Source: Lithodes maja (taxonomy: Eukaryota; Arthropoda; Malacostraca; Decapoda; Lithodidae). From it: a DNA stretch of 64,000 nt. Below, one piece after another: positions 21,386 through 32,740 of this stretch. The notes beneath the pieces were generated by a model that was not told where the DNA came from, did no database searches, and saw nothing but the letters and a program-made list of their open reading frames with translations. The stretch spans positions 124,001 to 188,000 of the forward strand of contig JBAKBP010000698.1 in assembly GCA_037953745.1 (NCBI GenBank), read 5' to 3'. Each line of letters opens with the position of its first letter. Position 1 is the stretch's first letter. The position numbers were made by a program, and so were the translations under genes.

Positions 21386-22640
21386 GCCAGTGGTATGTCA
21401 TGCGCCAACCTCAGTAGGCTATCCCTGCACTCCCGTGGCACCACCAACTGGTCCACTACTCCGGACCCCTCTTGCCAACTACGTTTAGGGTCTTGAAAAC
21501 GCCTATAGAGGATGCCTTCTAAATAAAAAAAATCTCCTGGCTGTGCATCGCCGTCCTCGTCGCGCTCTACAGCCCCATTAGCACACGTTTGGAGCTCAGG
21601 GTCCTCTAGTTGCAACCGACGTATATCTGAGGGTGCCAAGCAATCTAACTGCTCCCGGAGCAATGCATGACCTTCCCCGATACTGGGCTGCTCCCTCTGT
21701 CTCTCTCGATGTACATAACGTTGCTGTCGTGGAGACTCGTCATGCCCAGCCTCGTCACTCTCGATGACAGGCCCAGGGGCTACTCCAGAATTAAGTAATG
21801 GTGCTAATACTGAATCACCCAGGAGAGCTGCCGAGTCAAAACTCTTAAAACCAACTCCAGCTTTAGCCTCCTCCTGTTGATCATTCCTCCGCTGGTTTAA
21901 AGACGGAGGACTAGGCTGTGACACTTTAGCTGCCCGAGCTCGGGTGACAACACACGCCATGGGTTGTGTCTGGCACCGCTCGACCCACTCTTGCTCTTCC
22001 CTACTCACGTCGGCCGGCCTCTCAGCAACGACTAAGGGTAGAACCTCAGAAGCGGGCATTGCAAAGTCGTTGCCGAGAAGAAGGTCGACGCCCTCCACTG
22101 GCAGTTTCTCCACAATCCCGACATCCAATTCACGTGCCACACCATCCACCTCCAACTCCAACCGCACCAGCGGGTAGGACCGAGTTGCATTAATACCCTG
22201 CACCACCCGAGCCGCGTTTATAGGGTAGCCAGTCAAGTTTTTCATCAGAGTCTGGGAAGCACCTGTATCGCGCAAGACCTCTACTCCATGCTTGCGCCCC
22301 GCCCACATCACACAACCCCGCCCTCTATGGTCGCAAAAAACATCCTGAGCAGGGTTCGAGCCTCCCAGGTGCTTCTGCATTGGCTGTGCCTCAGCCTCTG
22401 ACGAACTGCCCCGGGCAAACTCAGATGACTTCGGAGACACACCAATGTTGCAGGCCAAAGACACAGCTGCTGTAGGTGGTTTGCTAGGACAGACTCTTGC
22501 AAAGTGCCCCTTTTTATGACAATGATAACACTCCAACACCCCTTTGGGCTTCCCTTGGTACTGGGAAGGGCCCGGCCCCTTCTTAAATGGGACGGTGCTA
22601 GTCTTGTGGTCAGTCTTGGTATCATGGCTCTTGTACTTGT
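21386..22640 (-). pseudogene. Gypsy nucleocapsid zinc knuckle, aspartic protease and linker
   Basis: Minus strand. The zinc knuckle CYHCHKKGHFARVC begins at about 22533; the aspartic protease active site is in VLRDTGASQTLM (~22255) with the flap-side block LLLGNDFAMP (~22070). A ~200-residue acidic and Gln/Arg-rich linker follows, and then the integrase N-terminal region (DFFYLEGILYRRF, VVPRECRDSLLRLAHD). No RT motif lies between protease and integrase. The frame is open from 22539 to about 21365. Confidence 0.9.
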
Positions 22641-23909
22641 TTGCATAAGGTATATCACTAACTCGGGGGGGTGGGGCGTCACTGCCTCACTACGCTGGGC
22701 AGACCCGCACCCACGAATTAGTGATAGCCGGAGGTCAGCCATCTCGGCTGCCTCCTGTAGAGTTTTTGGTTGCTTTTCTTTAAGGTTTAACGTCAGGTCG
22801 CCGCCCGTGCATTTGAAAAACTGCTCTAAAAGCACCAACTGTTTAATGTCGTCAAACGTAGTAGCTTTCTCCGACCTCAGCCAATTCCCAAAAGCATCGG
22901 ACAGCTCCCGGGCATGCTCCAAAAAGGTGCTCTCCCGACCCTTGGTAACACCCCGGAACTTCAACCTGTACGTCTCTGGTTGTAGTTTGTATGCTCTCAG
23001 GACAGCCTCCTTGAGTTCCTCATAGATAATACAAGACTCTATAGGCAACGCATCGTAGGCTTTAAGACCCTTGCCTATTAATCTAGAGGATACAAGTGCT
23101 GCCCATTTACTCTCTGGCCACTGGTGTTCCTGGCACTTCTTCTCAAAGCGTGTGAAAAATTCTGTTACACCACTCTCATCAAACACCGGAACCAGTTTCA
23201 ATAAGTGCGAGAGAGACTGCTCATGAACACGGTTACCAGCCCCAAGTCGCTGTCCCGTTGTCTCTACTCGCGACTTCTCTACGTCCATGTCAGCACAGTA
23301 CCTAGTCGACTCCAAATCAGCTTGGATTTTTGCTAGCTCTATGTGCTGCTGACTGATAGTTTTTCTCTCTTCTATCTTGGCTAATTCTAATTGCTGCTGA
23401 TGCTGAAGCTTAGCTAATTCGAGCTTAAACAATAATTCTGGAGATAACCCTTGAGGAGGTGAAGGTGCTACAATGTTTGAAATTACCGGTGGTCCCCCCA
23501 GGGGCAACCCACCCTGCCAGTCACCACCCAACTGCGGAAGCGTACCCGGGGTCGGCAAACTACTGGGATGGCTGGGAGTCGAGTGTAGGGGAAGCATGGC
23601 CGAAGGGCTCTGAGCACTCAACCCATCTCGCTCACCAGTCACCCTGCCCAGTACACACGTTATCAAGTTATCCTTGGTCATGCTGCTAGTAACCGCATGA
23701 CCGATAGCTGTGGCCAGGCATTGAAGACCGTACCGATCCATACCCTCCAACCGCTCGGCAGTAACAGGCCATTGCAAAAATATCCTAGCATCCTCCTCAC
23801 AGTTCACCCGATTAACCCTTTCATCATGCTGCTGTTCCTCAGTTTCTACATTACGTACTGTGTCTCCATTTTCCTCTGACCCGGTATAAGACATGATGCT
23901 CACAAACAT
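22641..23909 (-). pseudogene. Gypsy Gag
   Basis: Starts at ATG 23909 (or in-frame 23894) and reads for about 420 codons. A central Gln/Lys/Glu-rich predicted coiled coil (KLQHQQQLELAKIEERK) precedes a capsid-like region resembling SCAN/Gag (LVPVFDESGVTEFFTRFEKK, WAALVSSRLIGKGLKAYDAL, FKCTGGDLTLNLKEKQPKTL). At the C-tract near 22660-22670 the frame shifts, separating Gag from the zinc knuckle. Whether that shift is a lesion or a programmed slip cannot be told from one copy. Confidence 0.85.
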
Positions 23910-24096
23910 TTCTCACCACAATATTCAGAAAAGAAGTACCCCAAACTCTTATGTAGCACTATTCACTTGCCAAAAATGTCTGAAGACTCTCAAGTGCTAT
24001 ACTACTTTGCCAAAAAAAAAAATTAACGTGCCCACTATATTCCTCAATAAAACAAATGACCACAACAATCCTGCAATTATCTCTTAGTTCACAAGA
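23910..24096. other. Gypsy 5' leader
   Basis: Untranslated leader between PBS and gag ATG; would hold the packaging signal. Contains a nine-base A run near 24015. No ORF of note. Confidence 0.6.
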
Positions 24097-24114
24097 TCCT
24101 GAGCTAGGTCGCCA
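24097..24114 (-). promoter_or_regulatory. Primer binding site
   Basis: Minus strand TGGCGACCTAGCTCAGGA, two bases inside the 5' LTR. TGG complements a tRNA 3' CCA; the CGACC after it resembles tRNA-Arg acceptor sequence used by some Gypsy elements, but the match is not verified. Confidence 0.7.
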
Positions 24115-24116
24115 TT

Positions 24117-25809
24117 TGTTACGATCCAGGTTCTCAAAGACACAGGGCTCTTCAACATTGGACTAGATAATGGCAAAATGCAACAACGGTAACACTAGAT
24201 CCAACCCCTGCCTTAAGCACTGGAAAACAAAACACCATTACCGCCCTGAGTCGTGCCTGGACAACGAGGTATCCTATGACTCGGTAACTGGTGCACACAC
24301 ACTAGGCTGACGCTTGATGAAACAGCCTATTCTCAAACAGTAAAAGATTACTCGATTAGGTTACACAAAGAAAAAATAGTTAACGTGATTAATTAACGTT
24401 ACGGTAGATACTCAAATAACTGGCACTCCTGTATTAAAGAAAGTGCAATGCTAGTCCTGCAACATCAACTGGAAACTTCTGAAAAAAGTCTGATGCTGGG
24501 AAGATGTTCGTAAAGAATCTTGAACAATTATAATGCAGAATACGGGTCACAATAAATGCTAGGACATATAGTAATAATAGGCAGGCGAATAATAAAGACT
24601 GCGCAAAGGTAGTAATGCTCGACAACTAAAGAAATGCTTCGTGACACAACGCAACAGCCTACTAGGGTTGTGCAACTCAACAACAACCTCGGCTCAAAAG
24701 TGCAGTGAATAATAATGTTGCATACATATAATAATGGGGCTTATCTCTAACCAGTGTCTGCTCAGTTAATAAAGTCTAGCTGGGGTATCAAGGCAGGGCA
24801 ACAATGGGCGAGCATGCGGCTCGTAGCCTAACGTTGTCCGAGGGTGGTATAATGAAGATTACGTTATATGACGGGGATGCTCTCTTGATAAATCTAGGTC
24901 TCTAGTACCTAGTTCTATCCTAGCGATCCCTCAGAAGTCAACACAAAGAGACAGCACTATGTTGTGAGGGATAGGCTATGGCCCTCTCACACCACAGCGC
25001 TGTGCTCGCAAAGTAAACCCACCCGAAGACAACTTAGGCTCCCACAGTACCTGTCGATGTCGTGCAGGGCTTAGCTAACACTGCACACATAGGAGACAAC
25101 GACACAGTAACCTTACCCCTAGTCTAGCTTTAGATAACCAAGCAGAATCACTCAACACCTTGCCAGGGAGACATATACCGGTCTACAACCTTCCCGAGAG
25201 AGGACACACACGGAAAAGTCCGTCTCTCCAAACCTCATTAAAGCCTAATACATGGAAATATCTGAGAGCTTCACGTACAATACGACTGGCCGACGGTGAA
25301 CGTCTATGCTGAAACCAGAAGGGATGTTGAGTTTAATAAAGATTAGAGAATGAGAAAGGAGAAGTCGAGAGAGAGAAATAGTATGCAAAGTGGCGAGTAT
25401 GGGGGACAGAATTGCAAAGGATGTAGACGATACGCGTGTCAGGCAAGCTCTGAGCTTGGTAAAAAACATGAGGCCGCGACGGGAAGGGACTAGTTGACCA
25501 CCCGGCCGCCAACGCCGTCAGCGCCCAAGCGAGCCGCATCATAGCTCAGCCCCCGCTGCCAGGTGTACTCCCTCACCCTCTCTCGCTCGCCTCCCACACA
25601 AGCAACATTTATATTATAGCGAATATAAAATATAAGGCGCAGTCACAGACCAAAACAAAGACCATTTCTAGACTGTCTGTGGCAACACGACACTAATAAC
25701 ATAAAGCAGATCATTCTAGGACAACTGTAGCCCATCCCCCCATCCTGGCGAGCGCTAGCGAGCTGCAATGCCCCACGCAACCATTCTGCTAACGCCGGGA
25801 GGCGTCACA
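24117..25809 (-). repeat. Gypsy 5' LTR
   Basis: Same ends and length as the 3' LTR. Followed by TCTT and then the rest of the Penelope ORF. Confidence 0.95.
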
Positions 25810-28104
25810 TCTTGAACAATTAGTCAATGAATCTCGTAATGCACTGCGCAACTTAGTTTCGTATATAGACTTTATCTGCTTGAAGACTTTTATAAGACGT
25901 ATAGTTGAAGGTTTAAGAAAAAATGTAAAACAGACCCATGAAAAAAAACTTGTTAACTTAGGTGCCAATTCTGCTCTCAAATCATGTGATCCCAAAAAGG
26001 TTATCTTTAACTACTCCAATGTAACTCTGTCTACTAGAGAATCTTTTTTGCTGTCCTTTGGACTTGATTTTAACCTGCCCATTTTTAAACCAATTTGTTT
26101 TCAATACTTTACTGCCTTCGAAAGCCTGGTCTCTAGGCTTAAAACTTGTAGGTTGGCTACCGGTGTCGAATTTAAGTATGTCGTCCAATTTATTCGCAAT
26201 GTTGCCTGTAAGGAATTCTATGGCTTTAAATCTCAAAATGTCTTCTCCCCCATATTTACAAAAAATGATATAAATATCCTCAAACAACTTGGTAAGAAAG
26301 AAGACCTAGTGGTCTGTCGTCCCGACAAAGGTAAAGGAGTTGTGTTACTCAACAAAGATGACTATTTTTCAAAAATGTACGACATCCTGAGAGACGTTTC
26401 CAAATTTACTAAGCTAATTCAAACTGATATTTTCAAACTAAGCCTTAAAATCGAAGATCGAATAAATAGATTACTTAAATCTATGGTAAATTTAAATACA
26501 GTCTCGGAGGAATTAGCTAATGCTATGAAGCCTACAGGTTCATCCTTGGCTTTTCTTTATGGCCTCCCTAAAATCCATAAGACCACTGTCCCTCTTCGAT
26601 CCATTTTTGCCGCATATAATACTGCCTCTTATAAGCTTGCTAAATTTTGCTCCCAACTTTTATCAGCGTTCACTACGAACGATTATACCCTTAAGAACTC
26701 ATATGAATTGTTCACTTCCCTCTCAAACTACAAATTACCTCCCTCGTCATACCTATGTAGCTTTGATATAACCTCCTTATTCACCAACGTCCCCTTAACT
26801 GAAACTTTGAACCTTTGTGTCAAACTTTTGTTCAACCAATCTGAGACTTTTATGGGTATGAGTCAATCCTTCTTCAGAAACGTCCTATCAGCATGCGTAC
26901 AAGATTTCCATTTCATATTTAATAACCAAATCTATAAACAAACTGATGGGGTAGCGATGGGATCCCCACTAGGCAGTACTTTAGCCAATGTTTTCCTATG
27001 CTATTGGGAACAAATCTGGCTAGACAACTGCCCTCACACTTTCAAACCTATCCTCTACCGTAGATATGTCGACGACACCCTGCTGGTCTTTAAAGATAAA
27101 AGTCATACCCCCTTGTTTCTAAATTACCTAAATAAACAGCACAAACATATAAAATTCACTAGCGAAAACGAGGCAAATAACACGTTGCCATTCCTCGACC
27201 TTCTACTTACCAAAGTTAATGACATACTTGTTATCTCAATCTTTAGAAAACCCACCTTTTCCGGTCTCGGTATTAGCTTTTTTAGCTACTGTCCACTCAG
27301 ATTCAAAATTAATGCAATTAAAACCCTTCTTCACAGGGCGTACCACTTGACTTCAACATACAGCCTTTTTCACTGCGAGATATCCTTCCTTAGAGACTTT
27401 TTTATTAATAATGGCTTCACCAGTGACCTCTTCAACAAGCAATTGAGGAATTTCCTAAATAAATTGTACCAACCTAGACAACCTGTGCTAACTGCTAAAA
27501 AGGAGGATTTTTATATTAGTTTACCCTTTCTTGGAAAGGTATCAGAAAAAATTGAAAGATTACTGAACAACAAATTACCTAATTTCTTCCCTCATATCAA
27601 TTTTAAAATAATTCACAAGAATGAATTTAAGATTCGATCCCTGTTTCACTACAAAGATAGACTTCCCACTGAACTTCGCTCAACCATCGTTTATAAATTT
27701 ACCTGTCCATTTTGCAAAAATGGCTATATTGGGAGCACAATACGAGCTCTCAAAGTAAGGATGGATGAGCACAAGGGTCAGTCCAGTAGAACCGGCCTCC
27801 CCATCAGTAACCCTCCTCATTCAGCCGTGAGAGAGCATTGCTACGGTTGTAACCTTGCTGTAAGCTATAAAGATTTTAGCATTCTTGACTCCTGTAATAC
27901 CGGTAACCTTAGGATTTTAGAGTCTCTATATATTTTTAAAGAAAGACTCCCCCTTAATAACTGCCTTTCGGCAGCCCCTCTACATATCCATTGTGATTAA
28001 ATATTTCCCAGTGTAGCTATGTTGAGGCTACATTTTTAGTTATAATATACTCGCTTTTCGCGGTTTTATTTTTAAATATTTGCTATATGTTTTATTATTG
28101 TTTT

Positions 28105-28155
28105 CTAGAACACTGAAGATGACACGCGAGTGTCGAAACGTTTGTCTGACTGCTA
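28105..28155 (+). ncRNA. Hammerhead ribozyme, core intact
   Basis: CTGAAGA at 28113-28119; stem II GACAC (28121-28125) with GTGTC (28130-28134) and loop GCGA; GAAA at 28135-28138; minimal stem III of two base pairs (A28138-T28145, C28139-G28144) with loop GTTT; cleavage triplet GTC ending at 28146. Stem I is weak (CA/TG next to the core, then an internal loop). Minimal hammerheads with very short stem III are known from Penelope-like elements, where they process the transcripts. Located ~110 bases after the ORF stop. Confidence 0.8.
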
Positions 28156-28239
28156 AATAAAGTACTGGCCCCCCCCCCACCTGGTCATAATTTTTATCCT
28201 GCACCATGCTGTTTGCTGCTACCCTCTGTATCCTCTTCA

Positions 28240-28241
<2 letters not shown>

Positions 28242-28272
<31 letters not shown>
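28242..28272. repeat. (TA)n microsatellite at the 3' end of the plus-strand Penelope-like element
   Basis: Immediately follows the element 3' end CTTCATC; mirrors 9364-9407. Confidence 0.9.
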
Positions 28273-28274
<2 letters not shown>

Positions 28275-31170
28275 TACTGTCAGATTTGTTAAACTTATTA
28301 AGATAGTTCTATAATGTTGCGCTCTTGTTTTTATAGTAGCTCATGTCCGTGCTAAAGTTCTCAAATGTTACCAGAATAAAGACGAATAAGGAGATGTAGG
28401 AAAAATGGTTCCTGTGAAACCGCTGTAACTCCTTCAGTACGATAGGATCATTTTAATGTAATTATGACTAACAATATATGACTTGAACCGTCTTAATTCT
28501 GTTATCTTTCACAAGTTATACCTAATCTGAATAATATTATTTAACTCTTGTACCGGCGACGCACAGCTATATTTAGAAGATTTATGCAGTTAAAGAAGGA
28601 GCTGTGGTCTTAAAAATGGTTGAGATAGTTAGACACCTGTTAATTGCTGGAGACCCTTTTTAAACTGAATGAAATCTTCTAATAGTAGCCAGAATAAAGT
28701 AAAAAGACGTCGCCGGTACAAAAGGGGTTAATGATATAATATAAGATGATATGGTATCATCGTACTGAAAGCGTTAAAATATCCCAGAGCCTTCTAACAT
28801 CTGTGATGCTGTTGGGTGAGGTAATCAACCTAATGGAGTGTAAAACAGTCTCTCCACTTTCCTGTTTCCCTGTTGGCTCATGCACTTAATTCAGACTCTT
28901 TATAATTCGTCTCTTTTTATGAAGATAAATAAACACCAGTACATAATGTGTACATATTATCTATACCTCGTATAAAGAAAAAAAGACTTGTGTCCTGGGC
29001 GAAATTTGATGTGATTTCCTAAGACGAAGTGAATCTGCTACTGTAGTTACTCATGAGGTTTGTCAGTGCAGATCTTGAGAGCTTGATAAGGAGTTAACCT
29101 TTGGAAGATCATTGGGAATAATGTAGGAGAGCTTTAAGAGGGATACGATTGTCAGTAAATCCTTTTAGTACGATGGTATCCGTTTCTTTCACTTCCTGTT
29201 CAGAATTATGCTTAATATAAGAGATATGAAATTACTACAAGTATCTTAATTAAGTTTTCAACTGTAATAGTTTCTTCCGCCGCGGCAAACGAATACTATA
29301 TATTAATAATCCGAAAACAGTAAAAAGGAGGTAAAGAGATTAAAGAGCTCTATAGAAAGACTTGGGATCTGTATAGTAAGCCATCTGACGATTATAGAGC
29401 ATCTTGATAACTACTTGTTTAATGTTCGTTTTTTTACTAATATATCAACTTTATATTAATAGCGACATTTATATTAGCTAACATCAAGTGATCCTACTAA
29501 GCATAGGCAGAGCCTCGCTGCATCTGAAGGGCAATTATATTTAAGTTAACATTTCGAGTCATGCAGGATCAACCTAAGATCAATACAATTGCATAATGAT
29601 AGTCAAAATGTAGGGTCAAATTTGGTTTAATACGAATCATATTTTGGCAACATTTATAATGGCAGGCCCTAAAGGTCAAAGTTAAATGTTGGCCTTCCTT
29701 TTCGAGTGATAATCATAATTTGATATATTGGGACAGAATACGAATATTGAGCTTAACCCTCTCCGACATATGACGCGATTTTCAGCCTATTGGGGATACT
29801 TTAAAGACTTTGTTACCATCAGGGGTATTTAGAAACCGTTAGTTTAGTTACTTCAACCTCGGCAGTTGTCTTTGAGTTAGCTGCGGGCAGAAAACTAATT
29901 TTGGAGAGGTAATTATAAGAGTGAGAAAACTCTATTTATTATTGCTAACCTGGCAACCTCTGGGTCATAAATGCGTGAAAGGGTTAATTGTCCAGGAAAT
30001 ATTCCTACTCTTTCTCCCGGCAGTTCTAATGTCTTTCGTACTGTTCTTCTCTTTTTGCCTTACCTGTTTCCATTTATCTTTTGTATATATTCCTTCTCAT
30101 ATCTATAGTAACTTTAATGTTTCCTATAATTTAGCCCTATTTCCATGTTTTATATTGGAACATATTTTTCTTACAATATCGTCTCTTCTTGTAAACCCCT
30201 CTATCATTTATTTTTCTCAAACCTTACCATACATAATTTTATTTTCCCTGGCATTCTCTGTTCCGTTTATCTAACCTCATGTTTCTGTATTGTTTTAATC
30301 TTTGATACTTTTGTTCTTCATTGTTTTCTCTTTTCCATATTTCAGTTCTTACCAGTGCCTCTGTATGTCTTTAGTTTTCTCCATATAATGATACGTTTTA
30401 ATATATTTCCTCTTTTATATTCCAATATATTCGTCTCTACCTTTGCTTGTGTTATTAGTTTTCGTTACTTTTAACAAATCTATTAAGCAAATTCCGATAT
30501 CAAATATGGCCAATATGTCGATTATATTCTAGAAAATTTTGACGCTTTTGACATTTTATTCTGACTATCATTAGACGATTTTATGCAGTTTAAGAAGGAT
30601 CTGTGGGAATCATACGGATAAAAACTATCTCAATTATATTATTAACCCTCTGACTCCCATATACCTTTCCTAATCTGAATAAAACCGTTTAATAATGGCC
30701 GGAAAAACAAAATGCGTATCGGATCATGAAAGGGTTTATATTCGAAGATGACAAGTTGCTATGGTTAGCGCATTCGGTTCGTCCCCAGACGTTCTTTCTT
30801 TCTATTGCCGGCAGAATAAGACGGAAGGGCAGTCTCTTCGATACCCTAGTAGTCAAATAGTCAACAATCAAAGGCTATTTCACTAACGTTGACAAACAGA
30901 TCAGTAATGACAGCGAGCAAAACTATCAACAACACTATTCATTGGGGAGATTGTAGATACCTATCGAACAGGGTAATACCCAAGGGAGGCCTCATACGCA
31001 TAAGGAGTTGCTGGAACTCTTGTTTAATGTGTCTTCCCTCACTGTTTCTGTTTGTGTCTCACCTACACAGAATGTTATCGAGTTAGCTCTCATACACCTC
31101 CTCTTATTTATTTCACTACACTATTTCACTACACTATACAAACACACCACACTTCTTTCCAATACTAATA
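28275..31170. other. Unassigned AT-rich interval
   Basis: No gene recognised. The overlapping frames at 29921-30474 are T-rich hydrophobic strings in TTTTC-rich DNA. Two weakly similar blocks, about 28560-28735 and 30570-30725 (shared 'ttatgcagtt.aagaagga.ctgtgg' and a later 'aataatggcc/aatagtagcc' region), suggest an old dispersed repeat. Confidence 0.5.
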
Positions 31171-31290
31171 AAAACATTACATAATAAAATAAAATAAAGT
31201 AGCTATCACCAATCTTTCAACTTTGTGGGAGACACTGTCTTGTTTACAGACAGCTTTGCCTTTTGTCTCCTTCATAGACATCGAAAAACA

Positions 31291-31318
31291 ATATATATAT
31301 ATATATATATATATAATA
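31291..31318. repeat. (AT)n microsatellite
   Basis: About 14 AT dinucleotides. Confidence 0.85.
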
Positions 31319-31339
31319 TAAATAAAATCAGATTTGTTT

Positions 31340-31500
31340 GTAGAGAGTGCCTCCCCCAGAGTTGATAGTGTCAGGGCCAAATTCAAGGGCCGTTCGAGCC
31401 AAAATGCCTGGAAACACGGAGTTTGAAGCAATTTAAGTCATAGGAAGAGGGAAAGACTGATTCTGGGAGAGAATTCCAGAGTTTAGCAGTTGAATAGAAG
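31340..31500 (-). pseudogene. LINE reverse transcriptase C-terminal tail, fragment
   Basis: Minus-strand translation gives TAKLWNSLPESVFPSSYDLN followed by a FKLRVSRHF-type end, the conserved C-terminal signature of CR1/jockey LINEs. Stops follow within ~15 codons. Only this tail is recognisable; the upstream part (31500-31700) is too decayed to read. Confidence 0.6.
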
Positions 31501-31754
31501 AAAAAATGAGAATAACGTTTAACTTAGTAATTATGTATTCACCCTAGGAACATAATGAGGTGTTAGATGATTAAATAAATAAATGTATTATCTTTTGAAT
31601 TCCCAAGTTTACTAAAATTATATTTCTTTTCATCAGAACAAGATTTAAAGCACACTATAATTTAGAAGGGGTTAACAGTGATATGTTACAATGATGAATA
31701 GGTGACCAGTCTGGTAAGGGGATAACCTAATCCGGGAAGCGACACACACACAGA

Positions 31755-32640
31755 CCTGGTTCAAATGACTTCATGCACACCAGATGCGAAGAGCTGATGA
31801 AGAAATATCTCCAGATGATCCAGCACTACAAAAACAAGTCAAGGAATATAATCATCTCAGGCATTCTCCCCAAGATCGATGCACCTGACAAATTCTACAA
31901 CAAGGCCTTCAGCACAAACAGCCGACTAAAATGTTTGTATCTGAAGGAAGAAGTTGAATTCTCCCTACCAACAAATGCCAAAAGTGACCTACAGAGGCGC
32001 TGAATGCAATGTTTACCGCGGTGCATCATGGAAAACTGTACACATCGCGGATCTCTGCACCCTCCCTCTTTCAACAATTCTTTATTATGAGCGGTCCGTC
32101 AAAATGTCTGTAGCTGACAAATATTATAGCCTATGCATACTGTTGTTTATTATATTTTAAAGTCAACCATTCCCATATCTAACGTATATTTACAATACAA
32201 AGTCAGCAAGCATTTTTGCGCCTTTTTGTAATTATAATTAATCAGCTTATAATCATGTTTCTAGTCATTATCAGCTGCATAATGACATTCTCATGACTAC
32301 TATACTTTATAAGGATTTAGTGTAGTTGTATACTGTATAATAAAAGAAAGTATAATCACAAGAAATCATGATAAACTGTGCATGTCTTAGGTGTTAAGTA
32401 TTGTTGATGTCGACAGTCGTAGCTCTGACGCTAGTTCAGAAGCATCCACCAGAGGTCTCAAGTGTATTCTTGGTAGCGAGAATTCATCAACCTCTGGGAG
32501 AATTTCTATAACCAGCCCACTCTGTTCCGCAAGGAAGGCACTCCTCTAAACCCCGTGTGTTCAGTACGCATGGTTCGTCTCCTACACGAAGCAGTCTGCA
32601 GCCATGGATCAAAAAACGCCATTCAAAAAGAAGCGACATA
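31755..32640 (+). pseudogene. CR1-type LINE ORF1 with SGNH/GDSL esterase domain, interrupted
   Basis: 31773-31961 encodes the middle of an esterase domain (SRNIIISGILPKIDAPDKFY, then NSRLKCLYLKEEVEF). After a 518-bp insert the frame resumes at 32486 with FINLWENFYNQPTLFRKEG and TPLNP, the position of the HLNP-like catalytic-His block of CR1 ORF1 esterases; His is not kept here. The 5' end of ORF1 is missing. CR1-clade LINEs use ORF1 to bind RNA and membranes. It lies directly upstream of the ORF2 fragment of the same type. Confidence 0.7.
31962..32479. mobile_element. Small insert of unknown class in LINE ORF1 (518 bp)
   Basis: Flanked by GAATTC (31956-31961 and 32480-32485); removing it restores the ORF1 reading frame through ...VEF-INLW. 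The ends share CTACCAA (left) with its reverse complement TTGGTAG (right), a possible short imperfect TIR. No ORF of its own. Confidence 0.65.
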
Positions 32641-32740
32641 AATCATCCAGCTCCAAGCAAAAACCAACAGAAACTGAGGACCGCCAGCGATGAGGACCAA
32701 GGACAGCGAGGACCGAGGACAGCCATGACCGAGGACAGCC

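Larger units (their letters stand above)
17744..25813 (-). mobile_element. Gypsy (Ty3-type) LTR retrotransposon, 8062 bp plus 4-bp TSD
   Basis: LTRs at 17748-19440 and 24117-25809, each 1693 bp, TG...CA on the minus strand, flanked by TCTT on both sides (17744-17747 and 25810-25813). The coding strand is minus. Coding region 23909-19948 in the order Gag-PR-IN-RT-RNase H. PBS beside the 5' LTR and a G-tract PPT beside the 3' LTR. By eye the LTRs differ at about a dozen positions (below 1%), so the insertion is young relative to its host. Confidence 0.95.
17466..28000 (+). pseudogene. Penelope-like RT plus GIY-YIG endonuclease ORF, interrupted only by the Gypsy insertion
   Basis: The frame is open from 17466 to 17747 and continues from 25814 to the stop at 28000; removing 17748-25813 (8066 bp) leaves the frame unchanged, with no other stop. 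No ATG is evident at the 5' side, so the start is unknown. Order of features: an N-terminal conserved block (CRTYNVFPKFLKFKL near 17596), RT fingers with VCRPDKGKGVVLLNKDD (~26310), palm SFDITSLFTNVP (~26760), VAMGSPLGSTLANVF (~26955), catalytic RRYVDDTLLVF (~27060), FLDLLLTKVNDI, then the GIY-YIG domain 27690-27960 with YKFTCPFCKNGYIGST, the Arg of LKVRMDEH, and the Glu of ILESLYIF. The protein would reverse-transcribe its own RNA and nick the target. Confidence 0.92.
17460..28241 (+). mobile_element. Penelope-like element, plus-strand copy, split by a Gypsy element
   Basis: Its 5' part is 17460-17747 and its 3' part 25814-28241; the Gypsy element and one TSD copy (17748-25813) lie between. 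The 5' end meets the truncated minus copy head to head at 17459/17460. The 3' end is CCTCTTCATCT followed by (TA)n at 28242. It carries one long ORF and a hammerhead motif between the ORF and the 3' end. Confidence 0.92.

Noticed and set aside
25982..26287. Minus-strand ORFs opposite the Penelope gene (also 17171-17512 on plus)
   Set aside because: Antisense shadows of the Penelope ORF, present opposite both copies.
29921..30474. Hydrophobic ORFs resembling membrane proteins
   Set aside because: T-rich low-complexity DNA; Phe/Leu/Ser strings in two overlapping frames, no start context or homology I can name.
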